Shown here piece by piece: positions 1-10,010 of a stretch of 64,000 bases of DNA (within the stretch, counting starts at the first letter, position 1; the number at the start of each line of letters is the position of its first letter). Source of the DNA: Lepidurus packardi (lineage: Eukaryota; Arthropoda; Branchiopoda; Notostraca; Triopsidae); assembly GCA_023053545.1 (NCBI GenBank), contig JAKZAN010000002.1:7560790-7624789 (forward strand). Direction: 5' to 3'. The position numbers were made by a program, and so were the translations under genes. The notes below the pieces were generated by a model, which saw only the letters and a program-made list of their open reading frames with translations, ran no database searches and was not told the DNA's origin.

Positions 1-2237
1 TCACAACCTTGCGCGTGCCAACTTCGTCCATAACAAAGTTTAAGCAACGTTAATTGTTCAGTCAAATCTTCTACAGTCGCCGCATTTGCCACATCCTTTG
101 TCACATTCCAAGAAAAATGAGCAAACAGCCCGTTTAACGTACTTCCCTTACTTGCTTATTGGCCAAAATTAACAATGCTGCATCCTTCAGCTCTTTCTCA
201 GCTAACAATTTGCTCAGTTCAGACTGCACTTCAGCTAATCGGTCAGGACACGAGGAATCCACCACAAAAATTACCGCCTAGATCCAACAAATCCAACATT
301 GGAAACGAAAAAGTTAGAATTTATCCCTTGCAGGAGTTCTAAGTTGGGTTGACCTGGGTATTCAAGTAGTAATGCTTCCATAAAGGTCTCAGTTTAGGTT
401 GTCCGCCCACGTCCCAAAAGGTAAACTGCAAGTTTTTGTACTCGATGGATTCCACGTTGAAACCAATCGTCGGAATGGTGGTAATAAACTCGTTTTGCTT
501 GAGTTTAAACAATAAACTGGTTTTCCCAGCTCCATCCAGACCCAACGTGACTACCCGTACTTCGATTTTCGGCCCGATATGAACTCTGTTATCCTAAAAT
601 ATTTCTCATTGATTTGTTAAGTAAAACAAATTTTAAAGAATAATACCTTTGTGAAAGTTATAGGTATACTAGGGTCCAGCTGAAGTTGTTCTGGGCTTAG
701 TTCAGCTAACTGGCTCTTTTGTTTGTCCATACTATCCAATAAGACACGTATATCTCGCGTCGCTACCACCAATCGTGCATCGTCTTGTCGAACCGCTCGT
801 TCACATTGGACACAAACTTCTGCCGCCTAAAGAAAATCTGAGCGTAACATATTGTAAAAGGAAAAATTGAAACTATACTTGTGACAAAAGCATTGCCAAG
901 TCTTCTTGACGCTGTCTAATCGAACACAAACGCTCCCTGACGTGCGTATCTACTACAGTCAATGCTGCAGCTTCTTGCAGAGCTAACTGCTCGTACAACT
1001 GTCGGAAATAGCTTTTGATTTTAAGTCGTGCATCATCAGCGGTGCCCATATGCGCTCCAGTATTGGAACTTTGCTCCATTGAATGAATATGGTTGCGTAA
1101 TAAAGGCAAATCAGACCTTGCAGCTGGTACGCCCTCTATTTGGACAGCAATGTGCTCTTAAAAGTTAAAAGAGGTCAGGAGTGGTGTTTAACTGCAATAA
1201 AGTGTACCTAATCGCTGAACCACTTCCGTGACTTCTTCCATGAATACTTTCATATGAGTCATGGCGGACAGAATAGAATTCCGTAGCTTTTCAGCTTCTA
1301 TGTCCAATAGTGCATGCTGGACAATAAAGATAAAAGTTTAGTTTGGATGTAAATAAAAGGGAAAACAGGAAGCTATTTGATGGTATTTTACACTGTGCCC
1401 TTTATGACGTCCGTAGTCTTTGCAAATGAAACACAATAATGGAGCATCTTGGCAGGATTCCTCCAAACAAGCGAATTCTACGCTATGCGAAGGATGGAAG
1501 GGACACTTGGGACGTTCGCGAGGCTTTTCAGACAAGGGAACGCGTTTGTGACGAATCAAGGTCCGTGTTGAGTGAGTGCGTTCTGCGCAGTCCATGCATA
1601 AATGCGTTCCGCAGACCATACAGTACAAAACTGCTGCGTGATCTTCATTTTCATCGCAGGAGACAGAAATCTAAACCAAAAAATGGTTAAGGTTCCACTT
1701 GTTACACGAGACAATTAAAACAGTTACGGCTGATTCAGTTTCGCTAAAGAAAACGTTCAGTGAAAAAGTTTTCTCGGACGAATGCTGGAGTTTCTCCAGA
1801 AGCTCCAATAAAGCGAAATTCTTTTTCAAGCCCCAAACGCCGGAAGAGCCTATTACAAATAAGAACGTAGAGCAAATTAAGTTTAATTTTAAATGAAGCA
1901 TTACCTATAGGTGTTGGCTGTCTGTCGAATGGACACTGAAGAAAGTCTTCTCTCAATGGAAGTCTTAAAAGACAGGCATGGCACAGTGTATGTCCGCAGT
2001 GAAGTAAACGAGGAACCCTTTCGCCTTGTAAGCTAAACACATCTTCGCAAACTTTGCATTCTAGCACCTTGATCGTCCCCTAGAAACAAAATATATGAAC
2101 AAAACAATTATCCATACTTGCTCGTTCGGAATGTGTTTGTGTATGTTTATGTGTACTACATTGGTTTTGGTGGACTTCACCGCCGCTGAAAAGGTTGGAG
2201 GAGAAGAAAATGAAGCGTAACCTCCGCCACTTGCCAT
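1..2237 (-). CDS. TRIM23: E3 ubiquitin ligase TRIM23 (RING/B-box/ARF fusion), 3' end off window
   Basis: Ten exons on the minus strand keep phase throughout: 2237-2118, 2079-1905, 1849-1728, 1670-1392, 1316-1208, 1156-879, 826-647, 593-354, 277-152 and 95-1. The first encodes a 40-residue Gly/Ser-rich leader. A C3HC4 RING follows (first cysteines in [10 protein letters not shown], about residues 48-92), then a B-box ([19 protein letters not shown]), a coiled-coil part ([10 protein letters not shown]...[11 protein letters not shown]) and an ARF GTPase with P-loop GLDGAGKT (about 439-446), switch PTIGFN, WDVGGQ and NKQ|D split by an intron. This order is diagnostic of TRIM23/ARD1, where the GTPase domain regulates the ligase. 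About 574 residues are visible and roughly the last 45, by comparison with the family, lie outside the window. The next gene on the right is transcribed in the same direction, 446 bp away, and appears unrelated. All key motifs are intact. Confidence 0.97.
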
Positions 2238-2682
2238 TTTAAGTTAGAACATTATAAAATGTAGTCTGGAGAATTGATAAATTAAAAATCGTTGCAACAC
2301 ATTGCACAGAGCTAAAAACAAGGCACCAGTTAACTTCGGCAGGGCGGGGCAAGAAGATTTTTGTGTACGCCTGTTTATTAATGAAAGCTCCACAGATGGC
2401 CATAGTATGGTGGGAAAAGAAATAGCGGACGATAAAGACTATATGAAATAAAAAGTAAGAATTTAGTACTACAAACATATTCTTTTACGTTAAATTAATT
2501 CGCAATTTGAAGAGAAAGAAGTATACATGTAATGCAAAAAGAACGTATTTATTTTAAAACGGGAATGAACGGGCTTACAAAATCACAGCAATTTGTCAAT
2601 CCCGCAACTAATTTAACCAATTAACGTCCAGATAAGGCAAACAGGAGAGGATACCAAAGCTCAGGAACGCAATACAGCTTAA
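2238..2682. other. spacer between TRIM23 and the STAG-like gene
   Basis: AT-rich spacer holding the 5' flank of TRIM23 and the 3' flank of the STAG-like gene. No gene, RNA or repeat is recognisable. An open frame at 2239-2478 has no homology signal or coding character and is not accepted. Confidence 0.6.
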
Positions 2683-4812
2683 TTAGAGCCGCGTTGCATT
2701 CAGTAAAGTAACAAGCTTTTCAAGCTCTTCCATTGCTTTCGCCGAGTTCCGAAATTCCTCCATGAAAAGAGGCAAAATTGGACCAAAGTAATCTTTCAAA
2801 TGTTTGAGAAGTATCAAATCCAACTGAGGTTCATCATCCTTAATAAACGAAAAAAGATTTCCTCTAAAAGTTAAAGACAACGATAGATTCGGCTCACTTC
2901 TTCCATTGCTTGACACGATGCTTTTGTTTTCCCGCTAGAAAGTCCCACGGCGTGGATCATGATTTGCAAAAGAACCAGCCGCTCCTCATCGTTCAGTTGT
3001 ATAGGGAGATCCAAGCATGTTTTCAACAACATAGTTGTCATACATATCCAGTCATTGAAGATGTCCTTGCCATTTATGACAGAATCGACAACGTTCTCCA
3101 GAAAAGGTGCCAACTCCTTTTAAAGCGTATAAAATATAAATAAACTAGAAACTCCAATTTTTGTATTACTTTCGCGTTTTTTGATTTAATATGCCATTCA
3201 ATCATGTTCTTAATAACCTTAGCGTGACAACGGTATCTTTGCAACATTCTAACTTGCAGAAACTTGCCAGCTTGGTAGGAAAGCTCTGTTGGTTTGCTAT
3301 ACAACAAAGTGAAAATGCGACGGTAATCGAGTTCAGTAACAAAACTGTCAAAATGCCTAAGCAGTAACATTAGATAATTAATAAAAAAAATACCAAATTG
3401 GTACTCCTTGATTTCGTCTAGAAGCAGTAACGCTTTGATCCCAACACGCTCATTGATCTCGGGGTACATTCCGATTCCCGTAACATTGTTGACAATAAAC
3501 TGGACGTAATGTTGGGTAAAGAGTCCCAAACCCTTCCTCACGTCCTTGTTCCGATACAAAATAAGCAACGACTGTTCAGAAACGTACACGATTGATTTAG
3601 AATGGTTGAAGCAGTTTAAATCGATACTTTTAGAGCTTGGGAGCGCAGGAATTGCGAACCATCGCAAAGGGGGTTGCCAAAATTATTAACCAAAGCTCCA
3701 AAGGTAACGTACTTCTCCGGGTACATGAGCATCCACGTAGCCAAACCGTCAATGGCGTTCCCAGCCAATCGTTGCAAAGGATCCCTGCCAAGCAAATAGT
3801 GCATTTTTGATTAAATGAAGGGATTTTTACCGAACACATTGTCCTTCAGTGTAAAAAACGTCATAAAAAGTGTCTAGCAAGCGTTCTAGGCATTCCAATT
3901 TGGGTTCAACATCCACCAAATGTTCTTTAATCCGGTCAAGCGTTAGAAGAATGTCAGCAGTATGGGACTGACCACCGGCAATATTATATTGGCGCTCGAG
4001 AATTCTTTTCCTTTCCTTTAAATCCACAGTTCTTTCAACCAGATACGAGTTAAGTCGAATACCTGGAAATAAACTCGAATAAGGAATTAAAGGCAAGATT
4101 TAAATGCGTCTTTTTACCGGATGCCAATGCTAAGATGCGAAAATTAGCGACACTGCTCAAATTCATGGCTCCCATAAAGTTAATCAACTTTCTAAACAAG
4201 TAGTTATCATAGATAATATCATTTGCGGTACATTCCGTAATCAAGTTGTCCATGAACTCATGGAAATTCTGCACGAGGTTCTTGGAACGCGCAGGTTGGT
4301 TTCGGAGATACTCAGTGGCATCCGCAAGGGGCGGACTTCCGACCCTTTCCTCTAAATCTTCCAGGATTGCCTTGGGTACCATGGTCGAAACCATCCCGGG
4401 AGTAATAGTGTACCCGAAGCATTCATCGGAAACCTCGATGAGCAACTGGAATAATTTGGCAACACCGCAGTTTTGGTCTTTTCTGTATTCCTCCACAAAA
4501 TAGGATTGGACAAGCGACTTCTGGTAAGTCAAAAATATTTGTTTGTTTTTTTAAAAAAGTGTTGTTGTATACTACCTCAATGGCGATTTTACTGTTGCTA
4601 ATTAAGTTAAACAGGCGGAAGTGTGACGGTTGTGTCTGACTCTGGTTATAGACATGTTTTGGCGGCGGAGAATAGGCCGAGTCAAAACTCCTGCAAAAAC
4701 GGAAGTGTCTTTGGTTATAAAATACACAGTGCACGCAAGCGTTAGGCTTAGGAAAGTACTACGGCACTTACATTGTAGCCTCGCGAGTGGTAACATTGCT
4801 GCGAGTAGACAT
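2683..4812 (-). CDS. short divergent cohesin STAG/SA-like protein (copy 1, intact)
   Basis: Nine exons give a 560-residue protein: 4812-4772, 4690-4576, 4520-4118, 4062-3831, 3784-3628, 3571-3405, 3356-3170, 3116-2917 and 2863-2683. It lines up segment by segment with the N-terminal half of cohesin subunit SA/STAG. The segment SLVQSYFVEEYRKDQ corresponds to the start of the STAG domain, IIYDNYLFRKLINFMGAMNL to its IIYDEYMMDTVISLLTGL segment, WMLMYPEKYV to the WMKMYSDAFL segment of the stromalin conservative region, and FNDWICMTTMLL to LLKDWECMTELLL. STAG proteins bind the RAD21 kleisin and load or hold cohesin on chromatin. This one is about half the usual 1,100-1,250 residues and lacks the C-terminal HEAT region and acidic tail, so it may be a specialised, perhaps meiotic, paralogue (inference). 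Introns are tiny: 56 nt after exon 5 and 48 nt after exon 6. The 53-nt last intron is the least certain junction. It is head-to-head with the hydrolase at 8039. Confidence 0.85.
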
Positions 4813-5282
4813 TTTCGTTTACTTGTAATGAAATATTAACCACACAAGTTTGGAACTTTTGTATTGACTACTGCAGAACTGGGTGTCAATGTTGCCTGTT
4901 GAACTTTAATATTTATCCCGCAAAATAAGTTCTTGAGCCGCGTTCGTTCTTCCTCGCCTTAATTACTAAAAATTCTACCCCAAGATAGGAAGCGTACGAA
5001 ATGGATAAATCTATAAGCCCTTATAAGCGTACAAGATGGATAACCTTTGAGGTTATAAGCATTTGTTTTAGGTATTTCAATTGTCTCCTAATTCTTTGAG
5101 TAGTGGGGAATGTTTACTTACCAAACCATATTGGGACGCCGTACGCCGGGTGCTGTTCTTTTGTGATCGTTTCGTTATTGTCACGTAGTAGATAAGAATG
5201 AAGGTCACGAGTTATAGTCACGCTATGTAGCTACATCAACGCATTATTAATTTTTTTAGTCCTACTTTCGTTAGTACTTATT
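4813..5282. promoter_or_regulatory. divergent promoter region, copy 1, STAG side
   Basis: Left part of the shared upstream region of the STAG-like gene and the hydrolase, now split by the retrotransposon at 5283. At 4988-5060 it holds two imperfect copies of an element reading GCGTACrArATGGATAA followed by TATAAGC; unit 2 keeps the same pair. The palindrome ATGTAGCTACAT lies near 5224. No clear TATA/initiator pair could be assigned. Confidence 0.5.
5267..5282. repeat. target-site duplication, left, of retrotransposon 1
   Basis: The 16-base sequence TTCGTTAGTACTTATT is repeated exactly at 7838-7853. It brackets the insertion and matches the single, slightly diverged site in unit 2 near 14825. 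Confidence 0.9.
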
Positions 5283-7837
5283 TATTTATTTTTTTAATTT
5301 AATTTGGCCGCGTAGGCTTACGCCTGTTGCTGGCTTCTATTCTACTTACAGTTTTTACTAAAAGGCAGAAAGTTAACTACAGTACCAGTAGGATAAAAAA
5401 GAAACAAACAAAAAGTGTTTGGGATACATGTGTATATGGATAAGGTGGAAAGGGAATTAGTTTACATCTTGACTGCTTTCTCCATAAATGTGACTAGTGC
5501 TGCATAGACTTGTTGGTTGGTGAGGAGTTCTTGTGAGTTGAAATGCAAACGAAGTGTGCTCAGTTTCCTCAACAGGATTGCTCTCTCCTTGTTCAGGTTA
5601 CGGCAGTGGAAAATAAGGTGTCTGAGATCTTGGTTTGATTGTTCGCGACAGGAACACGACTCCGATTCCACTTTGCCGATGCGCTTTAGGTAGGATTTTG
5701 TTGGGTAATGTGTTGACCGAATTTGAATAATCTTGGAGATGATACTTCTTCGGAGGTTGGTATCGACTATCCCTCGTTGGGAGGGGTTGATATCTAGATC
5801 TTTTAGGGGGCTTTTGTTTGCTATCCACCGGTTCTTCCACGCCTCCATCATCGATTCTTCAATCCATTTCCGGGCTTCTGCTAGGCATGTGGGTGGATTT
5901 TTCCAAGCGACCAGGGCCAGGGCTCTCGCTCTTTCGGTACAAGAGGTGTAAGTTTTGTGTCTTGCAGTATCCGGTGGTGTTGGCCAATTACACCAATGCC
6001 TGGATGCTTAAATTCGTTGGTGTGCAGCATCTAAGAGTAGGGTAAGGGGTGGAAGACCGGTCTCGACCTCCAAGGCTATTGTTGGTGTCGTGTACAGAGC
6101 ACCTGTTATAGTTAGTAGTCCTCGTCTGTATATTTGGATGATTGGACGTAACTTAGATGAAGAGGCATTGCACCATGCCGTAACGTAGTTTTGAAGTGAT
6201 TGTCGCCTGGAAAAGACTCCGTACTTGGGAGCAGTTGATGGACTTGCTAACTCTTGTTAGTTTTTAAATCCTTAACAAAATCTGGTTGCTTTGAGCTGCA
6301 AGAATGGCTATGTGCTTAGTCCAAAGTAGTTGGGAGTCGTAGGTCAAACCCAGGTATCTCAAAGAACTCTTGGGTTGAATTGTTGTTGTTCCCCAGACTA
6401 ATGGAGCCTCTTCGCTAGAACGTTTCCTAGTGAAATGGATAATCTCAGTTTTATCTTTGGAAAACTCCAGCCGAAATCTAGTTCCCTACTTCTCTAGGGC
6501 TGAGAGATTCTTTGTTAAGAAGGCAACATTTTTCTCGCTTGATGAACCTGACGTTTCGAGGCATAGGTCGTCGGCAAATAGTTGAGCACTAATTCGTTTC
6601 CGTTTGATAACCTTCAAGGATCCATCGATATAGGTGAGGAAGAGTATCGGGGAGATGGGAGAACCTTGACGAACTCCCTTTTGGATTGAATATGTATCAC
6701 TCTTCTCATATCCATGTACCACAAATGCCTTGCGGTTTCGAGAAAACTCCTGGACCAATTCACTATTTTCGTGGGGACTCTCCTCTTCCGCAGCTCGGTT
6801 ATTAGCTTGTCGTGGTCGACGTTATCGAAGGCACCTTTTATGTCCAGAAGTAGTGTAGTATGCACCTTGCGTTTGTCCAAGCTCTCCAGAACCGCGTTGC
6901 TAAGTGATACGAGTGCATCTGTTGTTGACTTCCTCGGTATAAAACCCCATTGCCTGTCTGACAGGATGTTGTTTTCTTCTAGGTAAGTTTGCAATCTCAT
7001 TTCTACCGCTTTTTCTAAAACTTTTCCGAGAACAGGCAAAAGCGCAATAGGACGGAAGCTTTTTAACACAGTATAATCAGTTTTCCCAGGTTTCGGAAGG
7101 GGCAGAACTCTCGCTGTCTTCCATATCTTGGGGTAATGGCCGAGACAGAAAGAAGCGTTATATATATATTCAGGACTGATCCGACAATGGTTCGCCAGAG
7201 TGCCTTAAGGACAATTGGCTGGATGTCGTCCGTTCCCGCAGCTTTGTTTGGACGCAGATTTTTAACAATGTTTCCGATTTGTTCCGCAGTGAACTCCTTC
7301 TTTGATAAAGAACGCGTGTATTCGTGGGGTTTAGGTCGGCTGCGTGAGGTTCTAGTTAGTGTTGGAGCTTCCACAATAGGGACTCCTTCAAGTAGGTTTT
7401 CAGTAATGTAATTTAGTTTTGAATGCAAATCTGGGAATGCGTTTCCGTCCTCTTGTCGAAGTAGTTCCAAACTGTTTTTGCTGTTCTCCTGTCTTAAGGC
7501 TCTATCCAAATTCCAGATTATTCGGTTGTCTGGGGTTTCCATCTTGTGTGTCCAGTAATTATCTCGCCGGCTTCTCGTTTTTGATCGGTATATGTTTCTG
7601 GCTTCCTTCCACGTGGCTTCTAGCTTCTTATCCCCAAACTGACGATAAATTCATAGGGCTTTGGTTGCACTTTTACGAAGAGTTTGCAGTTCTTGATTCC
7701 ACCAAGGGTTTGATTTTGTTCTTACAGATCTTTTAGGTATATTTGAATTCATCGTCCATTGAATCACAGTAGTCAATTTTTCTGCTGCTTTGTCAATAGC
7801 TTCTGTGTTTACGAGATTGGAAAACATATGCTGCGCC
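5283..7837 (-). mobile_element. 5'-truncated non-LTR retrotransposon with reverse transcriptase (R1/Jockey-like)
   Basis: Minus-strand element of 2,555 bp inside a perfect 16-bp target duplication. From its 5' end (right) it encodes the linker after a missing endonuclease (PWWNQELQTLRK near 7700), then reverse transcriptase: RPIALLPVLGKVLEK, GFIPRKSTTDAL, LLLDIKGAFDNVDHDKLI, VRQGSPISPILF and the catalytic FADD (about 6560-6580). A C-terminal zinc knuckle follows (CSC...HLIFHC, about 5610-5680). The 3' end at the left border is A-rich. The frame is broken several times (for example near 7063 and 6614), and an in-frame stop lies in the linker near 7670, so it is dead. No RNase H domain is seen, unlike the two insertions in unit 2. 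Confidence 0.92.
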
Positions 7838-8038
7838 TTCGTTAGTACTTATTACTAGTTACGAACGTGATTAGTAATATGTAGGTGCAGGGAAACAGGA
7901 CAAGTCAGAACACCTAGAGAATAAGCTTGCCATTTAATGTGTTAACTGCGTTACAAAAACAAGTATACACGTACAAGTTACGGGGGAAAAAGTTCATTTG
8001 TGAGAGAGCATTCAATTCGCAAGTTTACTTTAAAACAA
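7838..8038. promoter_or_regulatory. divergent promoter region, copy 1, hydrolase side
   Basis: Right part of the interrupted intergenic region. It begins with the second target duplication (7838-7853) and contains an imperfect inverted repeat (actagttacg...cgtgattagt, about 7854-7875). The unit 2 version of the same element has clean ACTAGTC/GACTAGT arms. It leads into the hydrolase start at 8039. Confidence 0.5.
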
Positions 8039-9351
8039 ATGACTGTGCGCCAGTTTGCAGTGTATTTGGCAGCCCGGGTAATTGGGTTGCTTATTACTTC
8101 TTGTGTAACCTCAATCGTATTCATTAAATGGCTGATAACTTCACGAAAGAAGGAATTTTGGTTTCCAAAACCCAAAACTACGCGACCGGCGGCTTTAACT
8201 GACCCTAAATATGGCACTCATCATGTCATCGCTTTGCAGGTGGAATAGTCGTTTACTAATGGTAAAAAATAATAATTCCATTATTAATAGAACGTAAAAC
8301 TCCATTATGTTGCCAAAGGAGATTCCAGTAAACCGCTAATGTTACTCGTTCACGGATTCCCTGACTTCTGGTTTAGCTGGAGGAACCAATTGCAGGTCTT
8401 CTCCAAACATTACTGGTAGGTATTCACAGTATTGACATTGATGTAGGTTTAAGTCCTCGTCCTCGTACTTTTAGGGTTGTGGCGGTAGATATGCGTGGTT
8501 ACGGTGACTCCGAAAAGCCCAAAGGCGCCCGTAACTACGATACTCATTTGTTAGTTCAGGATTTAGTCCAATTAATCGCTGCGTTGGGTAAAAATCCATT
8601 CTTCCTTTGATTTTTATGTACTGAATAATACTTTTAGGTAAGAAGGATTGCGTTTTGGTAGCCCATGACTGGGGCGGACTTGTAGCGTGGTTCTTAGCAG
8701 CGAAGCACCCTGAGTTGGTCACTAAATTTATTCCTTTGAACATGCCCCATCCAATAGCTTTCGTAAATCACTTATTGTCATGCCCAATGCAGGCTTTACG
8801 ATCCTGGTAAGCCTTTTTGACTTCTTCTTAAAGTGTATAATTCTTTTAACCTGTTGGAATTAGGTATATCGCCTTCATCCAAACTCCCTTTATTCCCGAA
8901 CTTATCGTCGGTTGCGATAACCAGCAGTTTTTGCAGAAATTGGCAGCTGTTGGCTCGCTAATGAGCTCCGCCAATAGCAGTCCTGATTTGGAGTCCTATG
9001 TATACGTTTATAGCCAGCCAAGTAAAAAACCATTTTAATCTAAATTGCGGAGTTGAAAGTTTGAGATTCGAAACAGGAGCATGGTCTGGACCTATGAACT
9101 ACTATCGCCGACTCTTTCACCCAGGATCTTTGATTTGGGAAAGTGCAGATCAACTGCGAGTAAAAGTGCCGACTATGCTCATCTTTGGAAAGCGCGACGT
9201 GCCGTTGGATTTCCGTATGGCTGAAAAAAGCAGGGTGTTCGTAGAAGATTTTGAGCTGGAACTGCTCGACACGATGCATTTCGTTCACATCGAAAAACCT
9301 AATGAAGTTAATCAACTCATAGCAAAATTCCTTGGTATTACTACCCTTTAA
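8039..9351 (+). CDS. EPHX4-like membrane-anchored epoxide/alpha-beta hydrolase, copy 1
   Basis: Six exons (8039-8239, 8291-8415, 8475-8587, 8638-8806, 8864-9021, 9077-9351) encode 346 residues, close to the 362 of vertebrate EPHX4. A single N-terminal membrane anchor (about residues 8-30) is followed by the alpha/beta hydrolase fold: oxyanion motif HGFPDFWFSW, nucleophile Asp in HDWGG, cap tyrosines in YVYVYSQP and MNYYRRLF, acid Asp in FGKRDVP and a catalytic His in the TMHFVH segment. Family members open epoxides by a hydroxyalkyl-enzyme ester, typically at the endoplasmic reticulum; the substrate here is unknown. It lies divergent from the STAG-like gene. A poly(A) signal AATAAA lies at 9538-9543. 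Family assignment is firm, the EPHX4 versus EPHX3 choice less so. Confidence 0.93.
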
Positions 9352-9650
9352 ATTCGCAGTTGTTTAAATTCAGTACCGTATTTTAGTTGAGTAATGAGTA
9401 GAGTTGATCAGGTAGGAATGTTACTTACATTTAAATTTTGCTTTATCCCGATGACTGTTAATGAAGACAGTTTTGGTGTCATTATATACCCAAAATTAGT
9501 AGCATCCTTCTCCTTAAAAGACTATTAATCTAAAATTAATAAAGTAGAGGTTGACGTAATAGAGCGGATATTTTCTACTAAATATAAGCAAATATTTAAT
9601 TAATTTATTATAATCATTCTTTTAATCATTTTATTATAATCAATCATTCT
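9352..9650. other. hydrolase 3' flank and duplication junction
   Basis: Contains the AATAAA at 9538-9543 and the AT-rich junction between duplication units (about 9600-9655). It holds several short copies of attataatca/tcattctt. No gene is seen. Confidence 0.7.
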
Positions 9651-10010
9651 TGTATAAAATATAAATAAACTAGAAACTCCAATTTTTGTATTACTTTCGC
9701 TTTTTCGATTCAATATGCCATTCAATCATGTTCTTAATAACCTTAGCGTGACAACGGTATCTTTGCAACATTCTAATTTGCAGAAACTCGCCAGCTTTGT
9801 AGGAAAGCTGTTGGTTTGCTATACAACAAAGTGAAAATGCGACGGTAATCGAGTTCAGTAACAAAGCTGTCAAAATGCCTAAGCAGTAATATTAGATAAT
9901 TAATAAAAAAATACCAAATTGGTACTCCTTGATTTCGTCTAGAAGCAGTTGCGCTTTGATATCAACACGCTCATTGGTCTCGGGGTACATTCCGATTCCC
10001 GTTACATTGT

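Larger units (their letters stand above)
3126..9640. repeat. tandem segmental duplication, unit 1
   Basis: Sequence from about 3126 (intron 7 of the STAG-like gene) to about 9625-9640 is repeated in order and orientation at about 9651-16613. The unit holds STAG exons 7 to 1, the shared divergent promoter and the hydrolase gene. Differences are a few percent, with hydrolase exons and introns offset by exactly 6,988 bp. The unit 1 length includes the retrotransposon at 5283-7837, which is absent from unit 2. The junction (9600-9660) carries short AT-rich near-repeats (attataatca-type). Confidence 0.93.

Noticed and set aside
3357..3420. Continuous frame through FGIFFINYLMLLLRHFD in STAG exon 6-7 as coding
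   Set aside because: The stretch is a poly-T tract with a branch-like CTAAT and TTAG acceptor. The duplicate has one T fewer, and removing 48 nt restores alignment to STAG proteins.
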